Assembly: GCA_910585795.1 (NCBI GenBank)
Contig: CAJUFV010000173.1
Location: 1-45,366, forward strand
Reading direction: 5' to 3'
Length of the DNA stretch: 45,366 bases
From: an uncultured Clostridia bacterium
Lineage (GTDB): Bacteria; Bacillota; Clostridia; UBA1381
The position numbers and the translations under genes were made by a program. Each line of letters begins with the position of its first letter. The stretch's first letter is position 1. Shown one piece after another: positions 1 to 7,120 of the stretch. The notes beneath the pieces are model-generated. The model was not told the DNA's origin, ran no database searches, and was given only the letters and a program-made list of their open reading frames with translations.

Positions 1-228
1 CATCTTAAGATCCAAATCTTTATATTCATTAAAATATAAGAAGTTATTAGGAAAAAGCGATGTTTTACACCATAAAAATTTTCTAATTTCTTTATTAGGA
101 TGTGAAAATCGAGGAGAATCACTAGGTCTCTTGATTCCTTTTTTCATTTCGTAACTCATTTCTGCCTGATAAGCTTCCTTCTCATCATCAGTTAATATCA
201 ACATATAATCTCTGTCTTGTAGATTCAT
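1..228 (-). CDS. Hypothetical protein, 3' end cut by window edge
   Basis: An open frame starts at an ATG (226-228) preceded by a GGAGA ribosome binding site about six bases upstream, and runs 76 codons to base 1 without a stop. The visible protein begins MNLQDRDYMLIL, is lysine- and acid-rich at first (LTDDEKEAYQAE), and becomes aromatic near the edge. There is no signal peptide or membrane segment and I do not recognise the family. It follows the Abi_C gene by 43 bases on the same strand and may share its transcript. Reality of the gene is likely because of the binding site and unbroken frame; function is unknown. Confidence 0.6.
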   Translation of the reverse strand, partial: MNLQDRDYMLILTDDEKEAYQAEMSYEMKKGIKRPSDSPRFSHPNKEIRKFLWCKTSLFPNNFLYFNEYKDLDLKM

Positions 229-271
229 TTACTATTCTCCATTTTATGTAATCTCTTCTATAAAACCAATA

Positions 272-760
272 TTAATTTGTTTTTTGCTGATATTCAAAAC
301 TATCTAATAAAAACTCACATATAACCATAGCACTATTAACTGCTATCTTTGCATGATGTTGTTTAGGATGTTTAGCTGTGGCATGCCTATCAGCAATATT
401 ATTAGATATACTTGCAAATCCGTTAATTATAGCTAAAAACCCCATCAATATTTCATTAAGAGAATTATCAACTCTTTTATCATCTGGATACATATTAATT
501 AGTTTCGATACTCTCTTATATAGAGCATTTATATTACCGTCATATGATTGTCTTGAACTTTCAATTTCTTCTTCTATATTCAGTAAGATTTCTTCTACAA
601 GGGTTCTAGCATTAGTAATTGCCCCATCATAATCACCTGAATCCATTTTTGTTTTACATTTTATAATTTGTTGATTTATAAATTCTATTGAGACTTTATT
701 CATTATTTCAGTATCGATAATATTTTCAGATAAAATTTTTAAATCTTTTGCAATGCCCAT
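272..760 (-). CDS. Abortive infection protein, Abi_C-like C-terminal domain (possibly the 3' half of a frameshifted gene)
   Basis: This 162-residue protein carries a C-terminal helical segment resembling the Abi_C domain (abortive infection family). The basis is an arginine after a glycine/asparagine-type turn (NNIADRHATAKHPKQHHAKI) followed by a small-residue helix (AVNSAMVICEFLLDSFE). The N-terminal half is helical and ends in an ITNARTLVEE stretch also typical of the family. Abi_C proteins are usually about twice this length with the conserved domain at the end. There is no convincing ribosome binding site before the ATG at 758-760, and the frame overlaps the upstream ORF by 22 bases. Shifting back by one base at a CAAAAG run (minus strand, 745-750) would join the two frames as ...TLWALQK-DLKILSEN... 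It may thus be half of one gene, broken or read by frameshifting. A role in phage defence is inferred from the family only. Confidence 0.6.
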   Translation of the reverse strand: MGIAKDLKILSENIIDTEIMNKVSIEFINQQIIKCKTKMDSGDYDGAITNARTLVEEILLNIEEEIESSRQSYDGNINALYKRVSKLINMYPDDKRVDNSLNEILMGFLAIINGFASISNNIADRHATAKHPKQHHAKIAVNSAMVICEFLLDSFEYQQKTN

Positions 761-1230
761 AATGTAATACCGTCAGCATCTTTTAGAACATGTTCTACAT
801 ATACACGATTACTTGGAACAATATCATTATCATCTACAATGTCAATACCAAACCCACTAAGATATGTATCTATTTGCCTTTTTTTCATTTTGGACTGTAA
901 CTTATAAGCAATATCTGTTACAACTTGCGTTCTTTTCTTACCTTGCAATTTTTCTGTATGCTCCAATATCTGTAACTTGATATTATCCCATAGGCAAAAG
1001 AATGTAATTGCATTTCCATCAACCAGAATCATCGCATTAATTTCATTTGCATATATTAGAAGTGTATTATTTAAACAATAAGCTTTCAAAACAGTTATAT
1101 ATCCATTTAATTGTGTATCCACAAGCATTTTACAATCTGAATCCATCATATAATTTGTAGCATTATCATGTATTTGTTCTTCTATTAAATCAATATCATC
1201 CGCAAGTTTTTTGATATCTATAATCAACAC
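739..1230 (-). CDS. Hypothetical protein upstream of, and overlapping, the Abi_C ORF (possible N-terminal half of one Abi protein)
   Basis: The frame opens at a GTG (1228-1230), or the adjacent TTG, placed 5-8 bases after an AAGGGAG ribosome binding site, and encodes 163 residues. The protein is soluble, with a central hydrophobic patch (TLLIYANEINAMILVD) and a basic helix (KLQSKMKKRQID). I recognise no domain of its own. It ends ITLWALQKI and its last 22 bases lie inside the Abi_C ORF. Together the two ORFs would give a protein of about 320 residues, a normal size for an abortive-infection family protein with Abi_C at its end. If it is an independent gene, the overlap implies translational coupling. 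Confidence 0.55.
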   Translation of the reverse strand: MLIIDIKKLADDIDLIEEQIHDNATNYMMDSDCKMLVDTQLNGYITVLKAYCLNNTLLIYANEINAMILVDGNAITFFCLWDNIKLQILEHTEKLQGKKRTQVVTDIAYKLQSKMKKRQIDTYLSGFGIDIVDDNDIVPSNRVYVEHVLKDADGITLWALQKI

Positions 1231-1279
1231 ACTCTCTCCCTTTCACATACTTAATATAAAATACATTTTATACAATTTC

Positions 1280-2188
1280 TTAATACGATTTGCCGAGACA
1301 AAAATATATTTGTTGTGTACATTGCTCATATTGCAATTTATTCATTTTCATAACATAGTTGCTATCCGATCTGTCATTCAGAAAAACTATTTGTCCATCA
1401 TACTCTTTTATACGTTCCCATATAAAATTATTTCTATCATATAAGCTAAGGATTAAACGTGAATTTATTGGGAATAACATTATTGTGTTTGGATTACATA
1501 TACCATTATCAGATAAAGTTGTTGATTTGTTACCCATATTATATTGCACTACAGGATTGTCACTTGTTACAAAAGGATTGGTTTCATAATCATCATTTCG
1601 ATAAATTACCCATATTTTATTAAAAAGAAAGCGAGAGAATTTTTCTATTCTATCATTATCCACAACTAAGTTCATGTCAATCCTTTTAAAAATATCATCA
1701 AGTGTAATACTTTCTAAAGCCTCTTGCTGTTCGTCTAAAAGATTATATTCTTGCAGATCTCTTGAAATTCTTTTCATAATTACCGGGAATCGCCGTTCGC
1801 TAATATTGTATCTAAATGATCGAGATTTTGGTGTTCTAAGAAGTTGTGTGATAATAATCAGCGATAAATATGCTCTGAGCTCATCGTTAATAACTGTATC
1901 CGTATTTTTTGTAAAAATAATAGTACATTTTTGCATCAATTGTTTAAATACTTTACTTATTAGTGGCTCCACTGTTTCTGCATAATATTTTTCCCATAAA
2001 TACTTTTCTTCCCCTAATTCTTCTATAGTATAAAAATTCTTTTTAAAGGCCACATCTCTAATATCAGCATTATATGATTTTTCTTGTTTTTTATCCATAA
2101 CTGAAACTTCCCATATTTTATCTTTTTTACGAGCAAAGTTTTTCAAATATACTTGTGGTACATAATGTTGTTTTATAGGTTTATTCAT
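1280..2188 (-). CDS. DUF4238 domain protein
   Basis: The N-terminus KQHYVPQVYLKNFA is the hallmark of DUF4238, a family of unknown function found widely in bacteria and often near defence or mobile genes. The protein has about 302 residues. It continues with a charged region, a helical centre (LSLIIITQLLRTPKSRSFRY) and a later motif with conserved-looking TSDNPVV, all consistent with the family. I chose the ATG at 2186-2188 because GGAGT lies six bases before it and an extended -10 promoter at 2233-2241 predicts a transcript start near 2226. A longer frame opens at 2224 but would have essentially no leader. It is the first gene of the leftward group that includes the Abi-like ORFs. Confidence 0.75.
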   Translation of the reverse strand: MNKPIKQHYVPQVYLKNFARKKDKIWEVSVMDKKQEKSYNADIRDVAFKKNFYTIEELGEEKYLWEKYYAETVEPLISKVFKQLMQKCTIIFTKNTDTVINDELRAYLSLIIITQLLRTPKSRSFRYNISERRFPVIMKRISRDLQEYNLLDEQQEALESITLDDIFKRIDMNLVVDNDRIEKFSRFLFNKIWVIYRNDDYETNPFVTSDNPVVQYNMGNKSTTLSDNGICNPNTIMLFPINSRLILSLYDRNNFIWERIKEYDGQIVFLNDRSDSNYVMKMNKLQYEQCTQQIYFCLGKSY

Positions 2189-2232
2189 AACAAACTCCAA
2201 AGAAATAGTGTGTTTTTTAATCATTTATTTAA

Positions 2233-2241
2233 ATTATAACA
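2233..2241 (-). promoter_or_regulatory. Extended -10 promoter for the DUF4238/Abi group
   Basis: On the minus strand the sequence reads TGTTATAAT, an extended -10 element (TGnTATAAT), about 45 bases before the DUF4238 ATG. No good -35 box is present at 16-18 bases, as is common for extended -10 promoters. It points leftward, toward the defence-like genes. Confidence 0.45.
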
Positions 2242-2345
2242 TATTCTCCAAAAATAATCTATATAAATCTCAAACATTTTTACATCAATTAACTCGTTCT
2301 GATTTAATATTCGTTATATATATTTATCATAATCTCAACTTTTTA

Positions 2346-2375
2346 TTGGCTTTTTACCCCAAAATAGTGTATACT
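2346..2375 (+). promoter_or_regulatory. Candidate promoter of the IS3-type transposase
   Basis: TTGGCT (2346-2351), an 18-base spacer and TATACT (2370-2375) face the transposase. The leader that follows contains a small hairpin (GCTAT, loop, ATAGC) and a strong TTAGGAGG ribosome binding site. The -35 match is only partial. Confidence 0.4.
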
Positions 2376-2426
2376 CCCATAATAGCTATTGTTATAGCAA
2401 ATATATTATTTTAGGAGGTTTTCAAA

Positions 2427-3578
2427 ATGAAAACAAGATTATCACAAGAAGAAAAACAATCACTAATCAACCGCTACCTATCAGGTGAATCGGTACAAAC
2501 CATAGTATCCAATACCGGTGTGGCACGAAGCAGTCTATATTCGTGGATTAAATCTCACAATATAGAATCCAACGACAATCCCAATATGACACTGCGTGAA
2601 TTTAACGCTAATAAAAGAAAAATTGAGCGTTTAAATCGTATCATTGAAATCTTACAAGCATCGCCTTGTACTGTATCTGCGCCATTATCCGAGCGTTTAG
2701 ACGTTATCAAAGACTTTTCTTCAACCTATAACGTTAATACTTTATGCGAAGCTTTGAAAGTAGCTAAAGGTACATATTACAATCACACTCTGCGCAACAA
2801 ACGCGGTAATTCACAATTCAATCAAAAACGTACAATGTTAAAGCCAATTATACAAAAGATATACGATGAAAGTCATCAGATATATGGCTCTAATAAAATT
2901 ACTGCTATTTTGAATGAACAGGATTACCACGTTTCCAAAAAGACTGTTTCTGATATCATGCGTAAATTAGGCTTATTAAGTATCCGCGACAAAGCTAAAT
3001 ATCTATACAAGAAAGAGCAAAAGCTTCAAAAGAAAAATATACTCAATCAATCTTTCACAGCAGATGCTCCTAATCAGATATGGGTTAGCGATGTTACCCA
3101 ATTCAATCTAAAACAACGCAAATTTTATATTTGCGTCATAATCGATATTTTCTCAAGAAAAATAGTTGCTTATCACATAAGCAACAGTAACAGCACTCAA
3201 TTAACCAAAACCACATTCAAAAAGGCTTATACCACACGTAATCCCAAGAATGGTCTGTTATTCCATACCGATAACGGCAGTAACTATATTTCCAATACAT
3301 TTATGAAATATTTAGACAGTTTACACGTACGCCAATCATTTTCAAGAGCATATACTCCATACGACAATTCTGTATGTGAATCGTTTTTTAGCAGTATGAA
3401 ACGTGAAGAACTCTATCGCCACAAGTATTCTACAATCGCAGAATTTAAGAGAAGTGTTGACAAATATATTACCTTTTTCAATAACGAACGACCTCATAAA
3501 ACTCTAAAGTACAAGACACCTGATAAATATGAGACTGATTTTTGGCTTAAACAGGCGGCTTTACAGAAAAATGTATAA
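2427..3578 (+). mobile_element. IS3-family transposase, single fused ORF
   Basis: This 383-residue DDE transposase is the only convincing plus-strand gene in the window. Residues about 1-50 form a helix-turn-helix of the kind in IS3 OrfA (VQTIVSNTGVARSSLYSWIK). Then come an HTH_21 region (IYGSNKITAILNE, about 150-180) and an integrase core. The catalytic triad is visible: Asp222 (WVSDVTQF), Asp282 (HTDNGSNY) and Glu318 (CESFFSSMK), with the 35-residue D-E spacing of IS3. OrfA and OrfB are usually joined by a -1 frameshift; here they are one frame. It has a strong AGGAGG binding site before the ATG. It looks intact. I could not find matching terminal inverted repeats, so the element ends are undefined and the annotation covers the coding part only. 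Confidence 0.9.
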
Positions 3579-3601
3579 GATTTAAACGGTTCACTCAAAA
3601 A

Positions 3602-3672
3602 ACCTTTTAAATTTCTTTTTTCATTTCAAGCTTTTTTGATTTTTATGTCCAGATTTAAAACTTTTAAAAGGT
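3602..3672. repeat. Inverted repeat downstream of the transposase
   Basis: ACCTTTTAAA at 3602-3611 and its exact reverse complement TTTAAAAGGT at 3663-3672 flank a 51-base T-rich segment just after the transposase stop codon. It may be a folded end of the insertion element or a loose transcription terminator for it. The arms are AT-rich, so chance pairing is possible. Confidence 0.35.
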
Positions 3673-3712
3673 ATCATAAAACGGCTTAAAATCTAACTTT
3701 CGCACAAAAAAA

Positions 3713-3751
3713 GTGTCGAAGTCCAAACTTTCATAGTTCGGATTTCGACAC
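3713..3751 (-). terminator. Strong intrinsic terminator
   Basis: On the minus strand GTGTCGAAATCC pairs with GGACTTCGACAC (one G-U pair). The stem extends after a single mismatch by AACT/AGTT-type pairs around a five-base loop, and is followed by TTTTTTT (3712-3706). This gives a stem of about 17 positions with a classic U tract, the best terminator in the window. Confidence 0.7.
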
Positions 3752-3819
3752 CCGTGCATTTGGGCGGGTGTTACGATTTTACTGTCACCGTAAAACCATC
3801 ATCACCTCACCGTTTTTAT

Positions 3820-3862
3820 TTTTCAATTTTCAATTTTCAAAAAAAGATTTATAAATCTTTTT
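3820..3862. repeat. Tandem heptamer and AT-rich palindrome
   Basis: Three perfect copies of TTTTCAA (3820-3840) directly abut a perfect 22-base palindrome (3841-3862), whose half is AAAAAGATTTA. The palindrome lies at the predicted start of the small transcript described above and may form a hairpin at its 5' end, which often stabilises RNA. Confidence 0.5.
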
Positions 3863-3870
3863 CTATATAT

Positions 3871-3899
3871 ATTTTAACATATTGGTAAAGGTTTGTCAA
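3871..3899 (-). promoter_or_regulatory. Near-consensus sigma-A promoter without a downstream gene
   Basis: On the minus strand the sequence is TTGACA, a 17-base spacer and TAAAAT, with TGT before the -10 (extended -10 form). This is the strongest promoter match in the window. It lies just past the flavodoxin stop codon and points toward the hairpin region 3864-3706. Confidence 0.65.
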
Positions 3900-3947
3900 G
3901 GTTTTTTACAAATTTATTCGACAAAATTATGATAATTCCATATCCCC

Positions 3948-4427
3948 TTATCCAATATTGTCAACCCACTCCTTAATATCCTGATCTGATAAACTTCCGT
4001 TGAATAGCTTACCTTCTATAATTTTAGTATCCGCAGAAACGCTTTCCTTTAGTTTTTCTGCCGTTTTGCCAAATCCGCTTCCGCCGGAGGTTGCAAACAA
4101 TATAATAGTCTTTCCTGAAAAATCGTAACTTTCAAGGAATGTGTTTATAATTGTCGGCGCTACATACCACCAAATCGGAAAGCCTATGAATATCCTATCG
4201 TACTGTTCGATATTATCAGCTTTGTTTGCAATCGCAGGACGAGAATCCGGGTTTTGCATTTCCACGCTGCTTCGTGATGTCTTATCTCTCCAATCCAAGT
4301 CTGCCTCAGTATAAGGTGTTTCGGGTTTGATTTCATAAATATCCGAACCGCTTATCTCTGCAATTGTTTCAGCAACCGCCTTTGTAACTCCGCTTGCTGA
4401 AAAATACGCTACCAATGTCTTCGCCAT
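3948..4427 (-). CDS. Flavodoxin
   Basis: A 159-residue flavodoxin-fold protein. The first strand and phosphate loop read LVAYFSASGVTKAVAETIA, the FMN-binding signature with serine and threonine. Later segments match the family: FIGFPIWWYVAPTIINTFLE around residue 85-105 (isoalloxazine contact) and LFATSGGSGFGKT (around 115-130). Proteins of this short, cytosolic type bind FMN and transfer electrons or reduce quinones. I start at the ATG 4425-4427 because GGGAG sits seven bases ahead; a start six codons earlier would overlap that site. It follows the pRiA4b-like gene by 21 bases, probably in one transcript. Confidence 0.88.
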   Translation of the reverse strand: MAKTLVAYFSASGVTKAVAETIAEISGSDIYEIKPETPYTEADLDWRDKTSRSSVEMQNPDSRPAIANKADNIEQYDRIFIGFPIWWYVAPTIINTFLESYDFSGKTIILFATSGGSGFGKTAEKLKESVSADTKIIEGKLFNGSLSDQDIKEWVDNIG

Positions 4428-4448
4428 AAGTATTCTCCCTTCCACATT

Positions 4449-5048
4449 TTATTGTTCATCAAATTTTTCGTAGGCTGCCTGAATTTCGGCAATCTTATCC
4501 TTATAAAATATATTATAATATTTCAAATCAAATTTTCTATAATCCCATTCTAAGTATTTACCCGTTTCAATGTCATAATATTTAGGTAAAATACCGGTTG
4601 AGTCAATCTGATCTATAAATTGCTCTAATATATCAGGGCTTGTATCCTCTATAATTCCTGCTCCAGCTCCATTTGATATATATGGATAATGTGTTCCCAT
4701 CCCCTGCTTCATTTGCGATTCAGACATAAACTCTATATCGAAATTCCAGCCCGTACCATAGTCATATTCCATTACAAGCATATCCTGTGCTTTTAGCTTT
4801 AATTCTGACAATTTTGTATTTATAGGAGATATATCTGTTCTCTTTACATCATAGAAATCATCCATAATTAATTCATATTTCATTGTCGCAGTATTAACAC
4901 AAAATAAGTGATTTGCTTTTGCGCCAAATGCTGCAAGAATTGAGTATCCTAATTTTGCAACACTTGATTCTGAACTAATTTCTATCTCTCTCCATATATG
5001 ATTTTCCAACCCGCGTGTTTTTACTTTGAACTTATATACTTCTGCCAT
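4449..5048 (-). CDS. Plasmid pRiA4b ORF-3-like protein
   Basis: The 199-residue protein begins with the typical pattern of the pRiA4b ORF-3 family: YKFKVKTRGLENHIWREIEI, then a helix with AKLGYSILAAFG, and NHLFCV where most members have HLxxF. The later LVMEYDYGTGWNFDIEF corresponds to the conserved F-Y-D-(Y/F)-G-D-x-W block. Members have a small beta-alpha fold and no settled biochemical function; they are common on plasmids and mobile elements. A GGGAG site precedes the ATG by eight bases. It probably heads a two-gene unit with the flavodoxin. Confidence 0.8.
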   Translation of the reverse strand: MAEVYKFKVKTRGLENHIWREIEISSESSVAKLGYSILAAFGAKANHLFCVNTATMKYELIMDDFYDVKRTDISPINTKLSELKLKAQDMLVMEYDYGTGWNFDIEFMSESQMKQGMGTHYPYISNGAGAGIIEDTSPDILEQFIDQIDSTGILPKYYDIETGKYLEWDYRKFDLKYYNIFYKDKIAEIQAAYEKFDEQ

Positions 5049-5092
5049 TTCTGATACTCCCTTAAATTCTTTTGCTATTTATAATGAATTTT

Positions 5093-6223
5093 TTAATTCA
5101 TTCCAGACATTCCACCATTATTCATCCCTTGCTTCAGTTCTATTGATAAGTTCTGAATACACTTTATTCCGTTTGATACCCATTTCACGGCTCCGTCCAG
5201 CTTTTTGCCCTTGAAGCCGCTTTCCTTCATAATCTGATACAGTTCTTCCTCTGTTACGGATAAATCAATTAGACCTATTGCTTCCGGCTCTGCTGATAAT
5301 ATATCAGTAATGTGGTCATAGTATGAGCCTTCTGTTCCGAATGTTGTGCAATACTCCGCAGGATTTTGACAAGCCCTCTCAATCGTTTCCTCTGTATCCT
5401 GATAGAACAGACTTCTGCCATTGTCATACAGCGGATAGAATGATTCCTGTCTTGTCTCCGAATTTATCTTTATAGCAAAATTACTCAGGTGCCTGTCATC
5501 CTGCAGTGTCAGGAAGTCAAGGAATATCATCTTATAGAAGTCATTCTTGAATACAGGTCTTTTCCTTAATATATTTGTAAGCTCATTTCCAATTCGCTTC
5601 TCATCCTTTTCAAATAATCTTCTGAAATGTATGATTTGTTCTGCTGCAAAGTCATATTCAAATTCTGAAAACACCGTATTTTCATCTGTCTGAACAGCTT
5701 TGCAGCACGGGACACCAAGCCTTTTTGCCAATTTATATACAGCGACCTCGCTTTCCACGTCTGTGGATAGCGGATGCAGTCTGTTCTTGTAAATCCCGTA
5801 TTTATTGTTATATACGCCGTATCTCTTTACATTACAGCCATCCGGTGTGTTTATACTATCGCCTACCATGTCAATTTTCTTTATAAACACACTTTCAAAC
5901 ACATCTGTAACCGCATCAGCAAACGAATCATAAGCATTATCGGACACCCATAGCAAATCTCTTGCGTTAATCGCTTTCGTTATTTCTGCTATTCTGAATG
6001 TATTATAGGTGTTTAAACCGTATTGAAATAATATATATTCAATATCCCGCCGTTGGCTGCTGACAATTCTATCGTCAAGAAATGCTTTAAACTGTTCCCG
6101 TGACCAATGGGCAACCGAGCTATCGGGATTTGTAAGCAATGCTCCCTGCTCACTTAAAAAGTCAATGCTATAATCAGAGTTGATTTCTGCTATAACATCA
6201 TCTTTCCATTTCAAGTATTTCAC
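5093..6223 (-). CDS. HipA-like protein kinase domain protein without a HipB partner
   Basis: A 376-residue protein with a HipA/CtkA-type kinase core. The catalytic loop is LQDDRHLSNFAI (near residue 240), matching the DRHxxN motif, followed by YPLYDNGRSLF (near 265) as the Mg-binding D-x-G. An upstream ESEVAVYKLAKRLG resembles the lysine/glutamate region that positions ATP. HipA kinases phosphorylate proteins such as glutamyl-tRNA synthetase; the target here is unknown. The ATG at 6262 would leave no leader after the promoter at 6270-6298. The GTG at 6221-6223 has GAGGTG six bases ahead and a leader of about 40 bases, so I prefer it. No HipB-like DNA-binding antitoxin is adjacent: the upstream gene is an unknown acidic protein. 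Confidence 0.75.
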   Translation of the reverse strand: MKYLKWKDDVIAEINSDYSIDFLSEQGALLTNPDSSVAHWSREQFKAFLDDRIVSSQRRDIEYILFQYGLNTYNTFRIAEITKAINARDLLWVSDNAYDSFADAVTDVFESVFIKKIDMVGDSINTPDGCNVKRYGVYNNKYGIYKNRLHPLSTDVESEVAVYKLAKRLGVPCCKAVQTDENTVFSEFEYDFAAEQIIHFRRLFEKDEKRIGNELTNILRKRPVFKNDFYKMIFLDFLTLQDDRHLSNFAIKINSETRQESFYPLYDNGRSLFYQDTEETIERACQNPAEYCTTFGTEGSYYDHITDILSAEPEAIGLIDLSVTEEELYQIMKESGFKGKKLDGAVKWVSNGIKCIQNLSIELKQGMNNGGMSGMN

Positions 6224-6269
6224 ATTGCCCACCTCACAGCCGGTCTTGGCATTTATATCCATTATGTTT

Positions 6270-6298
6270 AGTATAACACACTTTTGTACAAATTACAA
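6270..6298 (-). promoter_or_regulatory. Promoter of the HipA-like gene
   Basis: On the minus strand TTGTAA, a 17-base spacer and TATACT lie immediately before the gene. The -10 is only eight bases from the first ATG, which makes translation from that ATG nearly leaderless and favours the GTG at 6223. Confidence 0.55.
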
Positions 6299-6312
6299 CC
6301 TGTGCTTTACCT

Positions 6313-7056
6313 TTATTCCCGAAGATACCTCACTATTATTCGTTTAAAGAATTCCAATACAATCACTCTGTGCATATGTTCATTGAAATCAGGATAAATC
6401 TTCGGCTTTTGCGTTTTATATTGCAGTACGCTATAAAAATATTTCTTGAACAGCTCTCTTGCAGGCTCTCCCCTGTTTTTTACTTCGGGAATATACCTGT
6501 TGATTTCATATCTTATATCGTCCGGTTCAAGTTTTTGTGATATTACATCATAAAGCATCTGACCTATATTTTCAGCTATGTACTTAGTTTGATCCGTATT
6601 TATATCTATTCTCGGAAGGAGTATATTTATATTACTGCCTATACATTGAATTTCAGCTTCCCTGTTATGGCTCTCCGCGTCTGTTTCCGCTATATTTACC
6701 GTATGTTCTGCTTCTATACAGCTCATCAAACCGCACTTTTCCTCACATTCGCACAAAACCGTCTCAAATTCGGCTTTTGTTACCTGCTCTGTCATATCTT
6801 CATTAGCTTCTGCGAAGTCTTTACAATTGTCCACAAACTCCTCCAAAGCCTCTATAACTTCATCTCCGGTATCGCATATAGACAGATATGAGGATAGCAG
6901 CGTCAAATAATCGTTTCCTTCCGCATTTTCTACGGCTTCTTTGAGCCTGATGCACTGTTCATCATTATTGCCTAAAGCCACTTCACGGCAGAATTCTCTG
7001 ATTAAATCCAGCAGTTTCAGCAAAGATTTCTCTTTTATAATCCCGTCTATCAGCAT
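6313..7056 (-). CDS. Hypothetical acidic protein
   Basis: A 247-residue soluble protein starting at an ATG with a perfect AAGGAGG site seven bases upstream, so the gene is real. The first 125 residues are strongly acidic and helical (EDMTEQVTKAEFETVLCECEEK), with several cysteines near 102-115 (LCECEEKCGLMSC). The C-terminal part (about 165-247) is more basic and aromatic (ELFKKYFYSVLQYKTQKPK). I recognise no family. It lies between the BRO-type gene and the HipA-like gene, with an intrinsic terminator just before it, so it may be expressed by read-through. Confidence 0.7.
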   Translation of the reverse strand: MLIDGIIKEKSLLKLLDLIREFCREVALGNNDEQCIRLKEAVENAEGNDYLTLLSSYLSICDTGDEVIEALEEFVDNCKDFAEANEDMTEQVTKAEFETVLCECEEKCGLMSCIEAEHTVNIAETDAESHNREAEIQCIGSNINILLPRIDINTDQTKYIAENIGQMLYDVISQKLEPDDIRYEINRYIPEVKNRGEPARELFKKYFYSVLQYKTQKPKIYPDFNEHMHRVIVLEFFKRIIVRYLRE

Positions 7057-7076
7057 GTTTACCTCCTTTCAGCAAA

Positions 7077-7105
7077 AAGCAACTATCCATATAGAATAGT
7101 CGCTT
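7077..7105 (-). terminator. Intrinsic terminator or attenuator after the BRO-type gene
   Basis: On the minus strand AAGCGACTAT pairs with ATAGTTGCTT (one G-U pair) around a nine-base loop and runs into a short T tract. It ends the BRO-type gene and lies about 20 bases before the start of the acidic-protein gene, so it could also modulate read-through into it. Confidence 0.6.
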
Positions 7106-7120
7106 AATTTTATGTATTAT

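Larger units (their letters stand above)
3706..3864 (-). ncRNA. Candidate small RNA or orphan attenuator leader
   Basis: A near-consensus minus-strand promoter (3871-3899) fires into about 160 bases that end in a strong intrinsic terminator and encode no protein longer than a few residues. Reading leftward, the predicted RNA contains four elements. First is an AT palindrome (3862-3841). Next is a hairpin GGTTTTAC / GTAAAATC (3797-3790 with 3782-3775), then a 7-bp hairpin ACACCCG / CGGGTGT (3771-3765 with 3754-3748). Last is the terminator stem (3751-3713) with seven U's. The second hairpin and the terminator share four bases (3748-3751), so they cannot both fold fully, as in attenuators. No leftward gene follows; the next sequence is the tail of the transposase on the other strand. 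It is a free small RNA or a leader separated from its gene by the insertion. Confidence 0.45.

Noticed and set aside
3820..3840. Three TTTTCAA units as a possible CRISPR-like or phase-variable repeat
   Set aside because: Units are seven bases with no spacers and lie outside any coding or -35/-10 spacer region; noted only as a tandem repeat.
2225..3947. Terminal inverted repeats and target duplication for the IS3 element
   Set aside because: I compared both flanks of the transposase and found no convincing matching ends, so no element boundary is given.
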